From NCBI GenBank assembly GCA_949743265.1, contig CATJSX010000079.1, positions 1 through 64,000 of the forward strand: a stretch of DNA of 64,000 nt. Reading direction: 5' to 3'. This DNA is from an uncultured Peptococcaceae bacterium. Lineage in GTDB: Bacteria; Bacillota; Peptococcia; Peptococcales; Peptococcaceae. Position 1 is the stretch's first letter; every line of letters begins with the position of its first letter. Position numbers and translations under genes: made by a program. Below the pieces are notes generated by a model. The model saw only the letters and a list, made by a program, of their open reading frames with translations, was not told where the DNA came from and did not search any database. Positions 26,371 through 36,062 of the stretch are shown here, piece after piece.

Positions 26371-26550
26371 TTAAAATTCGCTTAAGGTGATTGCTTCAGC
26401 CGGGCAGATCAAGATGCAGCTTTGGCAGCCCATGCATTCGTTTCCAGTAAGCTCTGCATGTTCATTGACGACAAATACTGAGCCAGGGCAGGCACCAGCA
26501 CATTCACCGCAAGCCACACATTTTTCAGCATCAACAGAAACCATGTACAT
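26371..26550 (-). CDS. 2[4Fe-4S] ferredoxin, 59 aa
   Basis: The small gene begins MYMVSVDAEKCVACGECAGA. It has two CxxCxxCxxxCP clusters (CVACGECAGACP and CMGCQSCILICP), the bacterial-type dicluster ferredoxin pattern. AAAGGAG lies about 11 bp before the ATG at 26550, with a second possible ATG at 26544. It is the first gene before dsrA in the same direction, 67 bp upstream, so it is a likely electron donor for DsrAB. The palindrome at 26587 lies in its leader. Confidence 0.92.
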   Translation of the reverse strand: MYMVSVDAEKCVACGECAGACPGSVFVVNEHAELTGNECMGCQSCILICPAEAITLSEF

Positions 26551-26586
26551 TTTTGAACAACTCCTTTCTAAAGTAAATTAGATTAG

Positions 26587-26612
26587 TTTTGTAAAATAAC
26601 TAATTTACAAAA
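26587..26612. promoter_or_regulatory. 26-bp palindrome upstream of the ferredoxin-dsr operon
   Basis: TTTTGTAAA-N8-TTTACAAAA: nine-base perfect arms, 37 bp upstream of the ferredoxin start, in a 203-bp non-coding gap. It is suited to a dimeric regulator. It resembles Rex- or Fnr-type sites only loosely (spacer too long), so the regulator is unidentified. Confidence 0.5.
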
Positions 26613-26753
26613 AAGACCAACTTAACACACTCTTAGAAAGAATGTACCAAACACAAATTTATCATCCCACAAACCTAATTTTTTTGCAATAAGTTTTTTA
26701 TTTTTTTTGCAGGATTTCTTGATGATAATTTTTATTGCATGAACAAGTAATTC

Positions 26754-28151
26754 TTAATTAGCATTTTTTGTCCCTCTTGTTTGATATTCATTTGCCTTTT
26801 GTACCAGATTTTCAGCCCAGCTTTCGCTTGCAGCTGCATGCAAATGATTATATGAAGCAAAAGTATTCTTGTATACTAACCCGTCAGAATGGCCATTGAT
26901 CCCCTTGCCACGCATAGTTTCAAAACCAAAAACGGCAGTATTTTCATCAAGACCAACTAACCTTGAATTATGAAATTCATGCCCATTCAGAACAATTCCT
27001 TCTGGAAAAAACGGATGAGCAGCCGTTGTTTTTTGAATAGTATAGCCATGTCCTTGCGGCTTTTTTTCCATCTGTACATCGCAATCAAAAACCCCTACCA
27101 TAGGGTAATGCTTTCCCGATACGATAATGCCATTAGAAAGATACATCAATCCGCCACATTCAGCATATACTGGTAATTCGTCTTCAATACGTGCTTTGAT
27201 AGTCAAACGTAATGATTCATTAGCCGAAATTTCATCTGCCATCACTTCTGGAAAACCACCGCCAATATATAATCCATCAATAGACGGAAGCACTTTATCT
27301 TTAATAGCATCAATAAAAATTAATTCCGCGCCTTTTTCGACCAAAGCCTCCAAATTTTCTGGATAATAAAAACTAAACGCTCTATCCTTGATAACGCCTA
27401 TCTTTGGACCAACTGTTTTCAGTGTCGTCACTTTTTCTTGAATTACTTCATCAAAAGAACATGCCTGTGCAGCAACTGCCAAAAGCGCCTCAAGATTAAC
27501 GTTTTCACTGACTAAACGCCCTAATTTTTCTACCCGCTCCAACAACAAATCCTGTTCTCCAGCCGGAATAAGTCCCAAATGCCGGTCAGGAATTTCAATA
27601 TCTTTCGATTTGGGCAAAATCCCCAAAACCGGCACTTGACAATACTTTTCAATAGACTGAAGCATAATATTTTCATGCCTAGCCCTTGCCACATTATTTA
27701 AAATCACACCGCCGATTTTAATACGAGAATCAAAATTAACGACGCCATTGACAATAGCCGCTACGCTGCGGGTAATCCGCTGGCAATTAACCACCAAAAT
27801 GACTGGCGCGTTCAACAAATAAGCAATTTGCGCTGTACTATTGCTGCCTTCTATATCCAGACCATCAAAAAGTCCCATCGCACCCTCAACAACGCTAATA
27901 TCTTTTCCCAAAGAATGCTTGATAAACGTATGACGAATTTGCGCCTCGCTCATCATAAAAGCATCAAGATTGCGACACTGTTCACCGCTGGCAAAGCTAA
28001 GCCAACTGGGGTCAATATAATCCGGTCCTTTTTTAAAAGGCTGTACCATTATTTTGCGTTGACTGAGTGCTTTTAATAATCCTAATGTAAACGTTGTTTT
28101 TCCTGAACGCCCCTGTACAGCGCCAACAACTATGCGGGGTATATTCTCCAC
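26754..28151 (-). CDS. dsrN: CbiA/DsrN-type cobyrinate a,c-diamide synthase-like glutamine amidotransferase
   Basis: About 465 aa. An N-terminal P-loop ATPase domain (VVGAVQGRSGKTTFTLGLL; EGAMGLFDG; PVILVVNCQRI) is followed by a C-terminal class I glutamine amidotransferase domain with the catalytic Cys in VYAECGGLMYLS and a GHEFHNS segment. This is the CbiA/CobB architecture. No other cobalamin gene is nearby and the gene sits beside dsrAB, so the DsrN role, amidation of siroheme for DsrAB, is more likely. GTG at 28151, preceded by GGGGGAG, is the preferred start; a longer frame begins at 28178. Confidence 0.88.
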   Translation of the reverse strand: MENIPRIVVGAVQGRSGKTTFTLGLLKALSQRKIMVQPFKKGPDYIDPSWLSFASGEQCRNLDAFMMSEAQIRHTFIKHSLGKDISVVEGAMGLFDGLDIEGSNSTAQIAYLLNAPVILVVNCQRITRSVAAIVNGVVNFDSRIKIGGVILNNVARARHENIMLQSIEKYCQVPVLGILPKSKDIEIPDRHLGLIPAGEQDLLLERVEKLGRLVSENVNLEALLAVAAQACSFDEVIQEKVTTLKTVGPKIGVIKDRAFSFYYPENLEALVEKGAELIFIDAIKDKVLPSIDGLYIGGGFPEVMADEISANESLRLTIKARIEDELPVYAECGGLMYLSNGIIVSGKHYPMVGVFDCDVQMEKKPQGHGYTIQKTTAAHPFFPEGIVLNGHEFHNSRLVGLDENTAVFGFETMRGKGINGHSDGLVYKNTFASYNHLHAAASESWAENLVQKANEYQTRGTKNAN

Positions 28152-28335
28152 CAAACTCCCCCTTTCTACTTTAATCACGTCTTTTGTTCATATCTAGTTT
28201 AACAGAAAATAAGCGACTTGTCTTGTAAATACTATTGGCAATCAATGATTTTTTATTAAATAGCTTATAATTTTTCTCTATTTTATTATACCCGCGTATT
28301 AGAAACGTCAATCAACAATATTTTTACCAATAAAA

Positions 28336-28364
28336 AGACATTCAGCGAATATCGCTGAACGTCT
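28336..28364 (-). terminator. Terminator after the hypothetical gene at 28496
   Basis: AGACATTCAGCGA (28336-28348) and TCGCTGAACGTCT (28352-28364) form a stem with one mismatch, followed on the minus strand by TTTTTA. Confidence 0.65.
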
Positions 28365-28495
28365 CTAAAAATCTTTTTTCGGAAAAAGTATTCCTACCAC
28401 TTAAAATTTGAGGTCAAATGCATATTCTTACATCTAATTACTGATAATTACTGAATTTGCCCTCATTTGACAATTTTTTCAAACTGGAAATGTTT

Positions 28496-28975
28496 TTATT
28501 CCGCTGTGTTCTTCAGCCAATCCATACCAGGATACGGCTCACATGTATGTGCATACCATTCTACACATTTTGCCGCTAACTCTCGATCCCTCATGGTGCA
28601 TTTCAAAGGAAAAACAGACTGTCCATCACTTGGCTCGATAGGAGCTTCCTCGTCAGAATCCAGAAGTTCTGGATCAAAGCAGCTCCATGCAGTCTCCGTT
28701 GCAGAGTCCCAGATTTGTAGAAAAATCAGATTGGGAGAAGATTCCATTATCAAATAGCCATCCTCGTTGTCCTCATCTGGAGACATCATAACGCTGTGGT
28801 ATTTTCCAGTGCGAACTTTTTCCACAATATCCTGAACGCCCGATTCAGAAATATCGCTAATTTCTTGGCTGGACAGCGCCCCACGACTAGCCATTTGAAT
28901 CTTGATACCTTCCGGCATAGGCGGAATTTCACGTTTTCTAATAATTTCATCCATAAAAATCATCGTGCCTTTCAA
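28496..28975 (-). CDS. Hypothetical acidic protein
   Basis: At most 159 aa; the longest frame opens with TTG, and ATG at 28963 is more likely. It is acidic, with no signal peptide or TM segment. The C-terminus has a conserved-looking stretch (MRDRELAAKCVEWYAHTCEPYPGMDW). It is monocistronic with its own terminator. I do not recognise the family. Its composition resembles cytoplasmic immunity-type or SMI1-like proteins only in a general way. Confidence 0.6.
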   Translation of the reverse strand: MKGTMIFMDEIIRKREIPPMPEGIKIQMASRGALSSQEISDISESGVQDIVEKVRTGKYHSVMMSPDEDNEDGYLIMESSPNLIFLQIWDSATETAWSCFDPELLDSDEEAPIEPSDGQSVFPLKCTMRDRELAAKCVEWYAHTCEPYPGMDWLKNTAE

Positions 28976-29018
28976 TGCTGCTAATTTCGATTTCTATTAA
29001 ATGATAAAAGTATTTAGC

Positions 29019-29972
29019 TTAAAGATTGGTAAACGTTACTGCTTTGATACTGTGGTCTTCGTTTTCCAAAGCTTCTACATTAAAGCCCAATGCTTCGGCA
29101 ATAGCTCTAAACGGCAGTACAGCGCGTCCTTCTGCTGTTACTTGAGCAACAGCATCATTGCTTAAAGTTTGTCCGTTCTTTTCCATATTAGCAGCGCCTA
29201 ATTGCATTTTGATGACATCATTGCCTAAAGAAATGCTAATGGTTTCCATTGATGGCGCATAAACCACCGTCGCGCCGCAGGCTTCGCTCAAAGCACGAAT
29301 AGGCACCAAAGTACGGTTATTTTGAATAAAAGGCGCTACATCAAGCGGAATAGTTTCATCGTTATAAACGAAACTCTTTTCACCGATATACATCGTTGCC
29401 GTTCCGCTAAAAATAGCCTGAACGCTACCAATCAGTGCTTTTTCATCTTGAAGAACTGTTTCTAAATCAGTTCCTTTTGCCGCTTTAATAGTAACTTGTC
29501 CCATAATATTGGAAGTCACTGTTGCTATAATTTGACCCTCATCATTGATAGTCAGTTCCACTTGATCAAAACCAGATTTTTGATTGTTGACTCTTTCTGC
29601 CCAAACCAGTAAATTGGCCAAATCGTCTTCTGTCGCTTTTTCTACACCATCCAAAGCGATTATAACTTCTATTGCTTCACTACCAGCTTTAGCTGTATTA
29701 TTTTTGAGCGCCAATGCCGAAACATCGCTTGACGGCGATCCCTCAGCCGGCTGTTCAGCATCCTTTGGTTGTTGCTCATCTTCTGCTGAAGCTGTCTCAT
29801 TTGATTGCACAGCGCTGTCAAATGATGAATTTTCTGTCTGTTCAGTAACAACAGCTGTATCCTTGTCGCTCTCTGGAACACCATCGGCCCATGCGCATAA
29901 AGGTGCTGCCGAAAATAACATACTGCTCAAAGTCAATACTGCCACTTTTTGTTTGATACACTTCATTTTCAT
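29019..29972 (-). CDS. Exported protein with copper amine oxidase N-terminal-like ('stalk') domain
   Basis: The 317-aa protein has a signal peptide (basic start, hydrophobic VLTLSSMLFSAAPLC, AWA cleavage), then a low-complexity Glu/Gln/Ser-rich linker to about residue 90. The middle domain (about 95-190) is a strand-rich region. The C-terminal about 115 residues form the copper-amine-oxidase-like domain: NNRTLVPIRALSEACGA and AEGRAVLPFRAIAEALGF are the diagnostic repeats. Such domains are abundant in cell-surface proteins of Clostridia and Negativicutes and do not imply amine oxidase activity. Function unknown. Confidence 0.88.
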   Translation of the reverse strand: MKMKCIKQKVAVLTLSSMLFSAAPLCAWADGVPESDKDTAVVTEQTENSSFDSAVQSNETASAEDEQQPKDAEQPAEGSPSSDVSALALKNNTAKAGSEAIEVIIALDGVEKATEDDLANLLVWAERVNNQKSGFDQVELTINDEGQIIATVTSNIMGQVTIKAAKGTDLETVLQDEKALIGSVQAIFSGTATMYIGEKSFVYNDETIPLDVAPFIQNNRTLVPIRALSEACGATVVYAPSMETISISLGNDVIKMQLGAANMEKNGQTLSNDAVAQVTAEGRAVLPFRAIAEALGFNVEALENEDHSIKAVTFTNL

Positions 29973-30045
29973 CGACTCCTTAATAATTTTTGATGGCTTG
30001 CTGCCACCTATTATAACACCCTCTTTTATTCTTGTATATCATTAA

Positions 30046-30322
30046 AATAAAAGCACTGCCAAATTTTTATTTGTCCCAAAATTTGCTCATCGTTTCATTA
30101 TCACAAATTTTTCTGCGACACACTGCAAGCCAAAAATTATATTTCACTGTTCGTTATTTCTGCCTTTCTATATATGGGCAAATATGTGCCTAAAGCTTCT
30201 ATCATTATATCCCAAAAAACCAGTTAAATCCCCTGTTAAGAGGGATCTAACCGGCTGAAAATTTTACTTGTAACTATTCACAAGACAATAAATTTAAAGA
30301 CAACTGAAATGCATATCAATTT
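30046..30322. other. Intergenic gap containing a terminator
   Basis: No gene is supported here. A minus-strand terminator at 30217-30254 (GGTTAGATCCC paired with GGGATTTAACTGG, then TTTTTT) ends the flavin reductase transcript. Confidence 0.6.
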
Positions 30323-32248
30323 TTAAGAAATAGCATACGCCGCTTCAACTGCTTCTTGTAAATTTTGCAAACCGTTCTTGGCACTTTTAGCGTCGCCAAG
30401 CAATACCACCTGTTTTGAAAAATCTTCTAATATAGCAGAGTCTAATTCATTAGGACGCGATCCGGTTGCAATGACGATGGTATCCAAATTAGTAAGTTCT
30501 TGATATGTGCCGTCTTTTTCAAAAACGACAGCCTCACGCCGCACTTCTGATACTTTAGCGTTAGTATATAAGGTAACATGGCAGGCTTCTAAACTGCGTA
30601 ACAACAATTTCCGCGGATTGGCAGCCGCTTCTTTAGCAATAGCCGGCGTCATTTCGATAATCGTAACTTCTTTGCCTTGTGAAGCTAAAAATTCAGCGGT
30701 TTCAGCACCCACTAAGCCGCCGCCAATGATCGCAACGCGATTTCCTGTTTCACAGTTGCCTAATAAAACATCGTGCGCACTAACACCATATTCGTTTAAA
30801 CCAGTGATGGGAGGAATAAACAAATGGCTGCCGATGGCGACCACCAATAAATCAGGCGCTTCGGTTTGCAGTAATGATTTGTCCAATTCCGTTTGCAAAC
30901 GAATGGTTACATTTAATTTTGCCAGCTGCGTTTTTTGCCAAGTTATCAAATTAGCAAATTCTGCTTTACCTTTGGGCACGCTGGCTATTCGCCATTGACC
31001 GCCTAATTCATCGCTCTTTTCAACAATAGTTACTCGATGTCCTTTTCTTGCGGCGGCAATAGCAAATTCACAGCCAGAAATTCCGCCGCCTGCTACTAAA
31101 ATATTTTTCGGCGTTTGGCTTGGGGTAAAATCAAACTCCGTCTCTCTGCCTGTAAAAGGATTTACTAAACAACGAATTCCATCGGTACGTGGCCCCAAAC
31201 ACCCTTGTACACAACCAATACATTGCAAAATATCTTCTGTGTGCCCTTGTTTTGCTTTTGTCGGCAGATAAGGATCCGCCAATGAAGCACGCGCCATCGT
31301 TACCATATCCACCTGATTGGACAACAAAATGGTTTCTGCCATATCAGGATCATTCACACGACCGCCTACGCCAATAACAGGAATCTTTAAAACTTGTTTA
31401 ACCGCTGCCGCATTTGAAATCAAACTGCCTTTCGTTATTCCATAAGGCGGTGTGGTATACTCATTAGTTACGAAAATTCCTTGCGTACAATGCATAACAT
31501 CCACGCCTGCCGCTTCCAAAATCCTTGCCACTACTTTTGCTTCGTCTATTCCCAAGCCGCCTTCTACATATTCGTTGACACACAAACGATAAAAAATCGG
31601 ATAATCTTCTCCCACTAATTCGCGCACACGTTTAACAACGTCTACAGAAAATTTGGTTCTGCCTTGCGTTGTACCGCCATAAGCGTCGGTTCTTTTATTA
31701 GAATATGGCGATACAAATTGACTTAGCAAATAACCGGAAGCCCCATGAATTTCTATTGCATCGAAACCCGCTCTTTTCGCACGCAATGCCGCTTGTCCAA
31801 ACTGTTCAGTCAACGTTTCAATTTCTGTCGTCGTTAAGGCTTTAGGAATTTCTTTTTGCGTATGATCTCGAATGGCAGAAGGCGCTACCAATGGTTTGCC
31901 CGTAGCGGCACTGTTGCCGGCACGCCCCGCATGATAAATTTGCGCCGCAATTTTACCGCCAACAGCATGAATACGGTCGGTGAGCGCTTTTAAGCCTTCT
32001 ATTTGCGCATCATCATACAATCCCGGCAGTTTTTTGCTTACGCCAGCCTCAGGACTAATCAAACAATTTTCTGTAATGATCAGCCCCCAGCCTCCTTTGG
32101 CTTTTTCTTCATGATAACGAATAAATTTTTCATTGACTGTACTATCGTCATTAACCATATTAGAACGCATTGCCGAGACGACCAAACGATTGGGTAATGT
32201 CAGACTTTTTATGGTAATGGGTTCAAATATCTTTTGAAAAGTTATCAT
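30323..32248 (-). CDS. NADH:flavin oxidoreductase of the 2-enoate/2,4-dienoyl-CoA reductase type
   Basis: The 641-aa protein has an N-terminal OYE-like FMN TIM barrel (ITIKSLTLPNRLVVSAMRSN; AGFDAIEIHGASGYLLSQF). A [4Fe-4S] site CIGCVQGC plus a later Cys lies near residues 340-356. The C-terminal FAD/NAD domains have ILVAGGGISGCEFAIAAA and VAIIGGGLVGAETAEFLA. These enzymes reduce alpha,beta-unsaturated acids, dienoyl-CoAs or bile-acid intermediates. It is last in a run with two amidohydrolases and two DASS carriers, 22 bp after the nearer amidohydrolase, suggesting that the cluster imports and reduces an unsaturated organic acid. Substrate unknown. Confidence 0.9.
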   Translation of the reverse strand: MITFQKIFEPITIKSLTLPNRLVVSAMRSNMVNDDSTVNEKFIRYHEEKAKGGWGLIITENCLISPEAGVSKKLPGLYDDAQIEGLKALTDRIHAVGGKIAAQIYHAGRAGNSAATGKPLVAPSAIRDHTQKEIPKALTTTEIETLTEQFGQAALRAKRAGFDAIEIHGASGYLLSQFVSPYSNKRTDAYGGTTQGRTKFSVDVVKRVRELVGEDYPIFYRLCVNEYVEGGLGIDEAKVVARILEAAGVDVMHCTQGIFVTNEYTTPPYGITKGSLISNAAAVKQVLKIPVIGVGGRVNDPDMAETILLSNQVDMVTMARASLADPYLPTKAKQGHTEDILQCIGCVQGCLGPRTDGIRCLVNPFTGRETEFDFTPSQTPKNILVAGGGISGCEFAIAAARKGHRVTIVEKSDELGGQWRIASVPKGKAEFANLITWQKTQLAKLNVTIRLQTELDKSLLQTEAPDLLVVAIGSHLFIPPITGLNEYGVSAHDVLLGNCETGNRVAIIGGGLVGAETAEFLASQGKEVTIIEMTPAIAKEAAANPRKLLLRSLEACHVTLYTNAKVSEVRREAVVFEKDGTYQELTNLDTIVIATGSRPNELDSAILEDFSKQVVLLGDAKSAKNGLQNLQEAVEAAYAIS

Positions 32249-32270
32249 CTTTAAATCTCCTCCTATGTTT

Positions 32271-33128
32271 TTACAGATCCGCCTCTGTCATATTTAAGAA
32301 ACGTAAAACATTTTTGAACAGTACATTATCCAAAAACTCTTCGTTAATACCACTATCCTTGTACTTTTGCAGCGATTCTTTTTGTGAAACGATAGGATAG
32401 GCAGAACCCCATACCATCTTTTCTTTAATAACCGTATTGGCACCCATAGCATAATCCAACATTCCCGGCGTTTGATACATATATAAATCAGGCATCAAAT
32501 AAACATTCTTGCGCATTAAAGCAATCCACATCATTTCTTGAATATATGGCCAGCCGCCATGAGCCAATAACAATCGCAAATCAGGAAAATCGCAAGCAAC
32601 AGTATCAATATCGACTGGCTGAAACAATTTCAAAGACGGATGCAGCATACCGCCATATCCCAGCATCATCGGCAGATTATTGCTTTGGCACATAGCATAA
32701 ATTGGATACATTCTTTCATCATTAACCGCCATTTTCTCTTGCTGACCATAACCCGGTTCTACAACAACGCCTGTACACATGCCTTCAACCACATAACGCT
32801 GAATTTCGTCTAACGCTTTTTGCCCATCTAACGGACTAACTTGCGCAAACGTGATAAAACGATCGGGATAATCTACCAACAATTGCTCCATTTCGCTATT
32901 AGGAATATGAAAAGCATGACGCGCAGGTACAATAGCTTTGACAATATTCAATTCGTCCATTTCTTTAAGCAACTGTTCCATAGAACCTTCAAAAACCGAC
33001 TGCGGTAAATGCATATTGTATTTACTGTCGGCTACTTTTACCCGTTTGGGAATATCGCTGTAAAAACCGCTTTTTAGAAATTCACCATACGGCACACGCA
33101 CTCTGCAATCAATAATTTTTCTCATCAT
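32271..33128 (-). CDS. Amidohydrolase_2-family protein lacking the HxH metal motif (B)
   Basis: About 285 aa, related to the ACMSD/amidohydrolase_2 fold: LLLAHGGWPYIQEMMW, MVWGSAYP and the C-terminal VLFKNVLRFLNM are family features. The N-terminal strand, normally DxHxH, reads IIDCRVRVPYGEF, and the C-terminal GSDYP reads GSAYP. The metal-binding His pair and Asp are therefore absent, while the HGG His remains. This may be a non-hydrolytic or differently activated enzyme, or a binding protein. A close relative lies at 36229. ATG 33128 (or 33125), after GAGGG, is preferred to the in-frame GTG at 33140. Confidence 0.85.
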   Translation of the reverse strand: MMRKIIDCRVRVPYGEFLKSGFYSDIPKRVKVADSKYNMHLPQSVFEGSMEQLLKEMDELNIVKAIVPARHAFHIPNSEMEQLLVDYPDRFITFAQVSPLDGQKALDEIQRYVVEGMCTGVVVEPGYGQQEKMAVNDERMYPIYAMCQSNNLPMMLGYGGMLHPSLKLFQPVDIDTVACDFPDLRLLLAHGGWPYIQEMMWIALMRKNVYLMPDLYMYQTPGMLDYAMGANTVIKEKMVWGSAYPIVSQKESLQKYKDSGINEEFLDNVLFKNVLRFLNMTEADL

Positions 33129-33151
33129 CAAATCCCTCACTTTTTAACATA

Positions 33152-34552
33152 TTAAATCAATCCCCACAAATGCCACCATGGCAGCATAACTAACCCAAAG
33201 AAAATCAAAAACATGATATTTTTTAACACATGCAACTTAATAAAATCGGTCATCTTCATTACACCAAAAGCAAAAATATACAAATACGCTGGTACTTCAT
33301 GCGGCAAAAACAGAAAGTCGACAGTATAATACAAAGACAATAACGGAGCCGTTAAACTCATGCCTAAATCATTGGCAATCTGAACAATCGGCGTACAAAA
33401 CGATGTCACTAAAGCAAGCGGCGTTAGCAAAAGATTGGCGACTGCACCAACGCCCATAATGGCGAATAATACTTCTGTTCTGCTTAATTTAGCAAATACC
33501 GGCGTCAAAATGGTGGTAATCAAATCGGTGACGCCTAAGGATTTGCCTACTATACCGATTGATAAACAACCAACAATAAAAAAGATAATATCTAATTTCG
33601 GTAATAATTTTTTGATAGTAGTGCTATCTGCCAACCCCACAAAAGGCATAAACGCTAACCAAGGAATTACCATAAACCCATAATCTGCTTCCATACCATG
33701 TAATGGCTGCGTTAACAAATATATAATAATGATCAGCGCATAAATAATAGCTTTTTTTTCATTGGCTGTCCACGGACCTAATTTTTCATACTCAGCTTTA
33801 AAGTATTCAGTACCCCCACTAATATCGCTATTTTTAGTCTTATACAGTTTGGTTAAAACCCAGAGATAAATCAACATAAAAAGAATCAATGGTATTCCAT
33901 AAAGCAGCGGATCCAATGTATTGATCACAAAATTGGGTTGCAATGTCTGCGCAGCGGCAACCATCGGTCCCATTTGCACTGGATAATATGCCAGCAAACG
34001 CGCCGTAATACTGCAAACGCCGCTTATCATCATCAAAACAACGCCTTCTCTTTTCTTTTCAATGCCTAGCGCCAGACAAAATCCAAAAGCAATGGTCGGC
34101 ATCAGTTTGGAACAATTTCCAAAAGTAAAATAGCTGATAATGCTGCCTAAAATCAAAAAAATATACAACATCCTATTAAAAGAACCACCGGCTTTTTGCA
34201 TACACCAAAAAGTAATGCGATTGATAACGCCTGTTTCCTGCAAAATAGTGGCAAATAACAAAGCCCCAATAACTACATAAGCAACACTATTTTCCCATGC
34301 GCTTAGAGCCGTCTGTCGCGTTGTTACATGACATATGGTATATAAAATAGGTAGCGCCATACCCAAAAACATGGTATTAAATAAACCACAAGCCATCAGC
34401 AAAATAACCATTATGGTAATCACGCAAAAAGAACGAATTTCCGTCGTGAAAACTTCCGTCACAGGAACCATCATAATTAACGTCGGAACACCCAATGAAA
34501 TAAGCCAAGACATTACTTTTTTTAGATTAAAAGGTTCTTTTACCTGTTCCAT
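33152..34552 (-). CDS. SLC13/DASS-family anion permease
   Basis: About 466 aa with 11-12 hydrophobic segments (LISLGVPTLIMMVPV, VITIMVILLMACGLF, IYALIIIIYLLTQP, IMFLIFFGLVMLPWW) and FGNCSKLMPTIAFGF in the substrate region. It resembles the divalent anion:Na+ symporters that move di- and tricarboxylates or sulfate. Start ATG 34552 is chosen because GGGGG lies 9 bp upstream; a longer frame starts at 34576. It sits between a second DASS permease and an amidohydrolase, in the same direction, so it is probably the importer for that pathway. Confidence 0.85.
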   Translation of the reverse strand: MEQVKEPFNLKKVMSWLISLGVPTLIMMVPVTEVFTTEIRSFCVITIMVILLMACGLFNTMFLGMALPILYTICHVTTRQTALSAWENSVAYVVIGALLFATILQETGVINRITFWCMQKAGGSFNRMLYIFLILGSIISYFTFGNCSKLMPTIAFGFCLALGIEKKREGVVLMMISGVCSITARLLAYYPVQMGPMVAAAQTLQPNFVINTLDPLLYGIPLILFMLIYLWVLTKLYKTKNSDISGGTEYFKAEYEKLGPWTANEKKAIIYALIIIIYLLTQPLHGMEADYGFMVIPWLAFMPFVGLADSTTIKKLLPKLDIIFFIVGCLSIGIVGKSLGVTDLITTILTPVFAKLSRTEVLFAIMGVGAVANLLLTPLALVTSFCTPIVQIANDLGMSLTAPLLSLYYTVDFLFLPHEVPAYLYIFAFGVMKMTDFIKLHVLKNIMFLIFFGLVMLPWWHLWGLI

Positions 34553-34595
34553 TTTAAAACGCCCCCTTTTTAACAAAAATTTCTAAAATTATTCA

Positions 34596-36062
34596 TCATA
34601 GCGAAAAAATCATATTGCCTATAGGAAATCCAACACAAACGATAACTACAAAAGCAATCATGACAACCGCAAAACCATAAATCAACATTTCTTTTTGACT
34701 AATCCATTCTTTTTGAGCAATCGCTAATGCTGTTGCCGGAGAAGCCGCAGGCGTAAAATAAGCCATATGGCAGCATTTAATCACAAAAATAATCAACAGC
34801 GCTGGATTCGCTCCAACGATACCCGCGCCAGCTAAAGCAATAGGCGATAGCGAAGATGCTGTACCCGCGTTAGTACAAAAATTAGTAAAAGCAACGGCAA
34901 TTACCATAAATAACATGATGAACAAAATAGGCGGCTTACCTTCAATGATGGGTCCAATTAAACCAGTAATAAACGCGACAAAACCAGTCGCTTCATTGTT
35001 GGCCAAAGCAGAAGTAATCGGCAATACAGCGGCTGTCAGCATAATAGCGTCCCACGAAATGCCATCCCGCGCCACTTCCTGAAAGTTACACAACGGTTTT
35101 CCATTTAATTGCAAAAACGCCATCACACAAATTACAACCATGATGGTTCCAGTCGTTCCCAATTGCTTAAAAAATACTGTAAACAGCCATTCTTTAGGCA
35201 GAAAACTGGGGACAATAAAAGCAATCAACAAAAACGCCGTCAAGATCAAAATCATTTTTTGTTCAAACTTTAGTTTCAGCACTTCCTCAGCATTTAATTT
35301 TTGTGCATCAAATCCTTTTAAACGCTCAATGTCAATTTTTAAAATGAATTTACCAAAAGCGAGATAGCCTAGCATAATTAACGTATCCAACAACAAAGCA
35401 CAGCCAATATACTGTGCATAACCAATTTCTAAACCAGTCATATTGGCGTACACCGACAGCGCGACAACAGATACTGGTTTAAAAGGGAAAAGATCCATTC
35501 CCAACGGACCGGCAACTAAAACGCCAAAAAACAAAAATTTTGCTAAAGCATCTTGCGATTGATAGCCCACAGCGGCACAAATCCCCGTTAATAAACTCCA
35601 ACCCAATAATACAGAAGGCGTCCCACTGGTTAAAGAACCTAAAATATAAACAGAAAACAAAAAAGCAAAACAAAACATCCATGGTCTGCCGTTGACTATT
35701 TTTCTGGTAACAAACCACAAAGAGATGGCTTTGCCAACGCCGCTTTTATTGATCAGACCAGCAAATGCCAACATAAAAATCAACAACACAGTTGTGCTAT
35801 TTCCAAAACTGCTGCTACAAATCGCTGAAAAATTAGTAAAATAACCCGTAAAAGCCAACATGCAAAGAACATATATACTTGGCCAAATCAATCCAATGGT
35901 GATCCAACCCCATAATGCTGCTAAAAAAACGCCAACTACCTTCATCCCTACATCAGTCAATGGCGCAACCGTTGGCAGACAAAAGAAAATAAAAGGAATA
36001 GCCATAAAAAAGACAGCGTTGCCATAATACAGTAAAGTCTTTTTATTGACAGAAACATTCAT
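34596..36062 (-). CDS. SLC13/DASS-family anion permease
   Basis: The 488-aa polytopic protein resembles the permease encoded at 51450 (GMKVVGVFLAALWGWITIGLIWPS against the corresponding N-terminus there). TNFCTNAGTASSLSPIAL near residue 400 corresponds to the SNT-type substrate/Na+ motif of the family. GGAGGA lies 10 bp before the ATG. A 43-bp gap separates it from the next permease. Two tandem DASS carriers in one cluster suggest import of one compound and export or exchange of another, which is an inference. Confidence 0.87.
   Translation of the reverse strand: MNVSVNKKTLLYYGNAVFFMAIPFIFFCLPTVAPLTDVGMKVVGVFLAALWGWITIGLIWPSIYVLCMLAFTGYFTNFSAICSSSFGNSTTVLLIFMLAFAGLINKSGVGKAISLWFVTRKIVNGRPWMFCFAFLFSVYILGSLTSGTPSVLLGWSLLTGICAAVGYQSQDALAKFLFFGVLVAGPLGMDLFPFKPVSVVALSVYANMTGLEIGYAQYIGCALLLDTLIMLGYLAFGKFILKIDIERLKGFDAQKLNAEEVLKLKFEQKMILILTAFLLIAFIVPSFLPKEWLFTVFFKQLGTTGTIMVVICVMAFLQLNGKPLCNFQEVARDGISWDAIMLTAAVLPITSALANNEATGFVAFITGLIGPIIEGKPPILFIMLFMVIAVAFTNFCTNAGTASSLSPIALAGAGIVGANPALLIIFVIKCCHMAYFTPAASPATALAIAQKEWISQKEMLIYGFAVVMIAFVVIVCVGFPIGNMIFSL

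Noticed and set aside
26587-26612. Rex or Fnr binding site
   Set aside because: The arms resemble TTGT/ACAA sites, but the N8 spacer does not fit either consensus, so only an unnamed operator is reported.
26754-28178. Cobalamin biosynthesis gene with B12 riboswitch
   Set aside because: CbiA architecture is present, but no other cobalamin gene and no riboswitch-like leader were seen; the dsr context favours DsrN.
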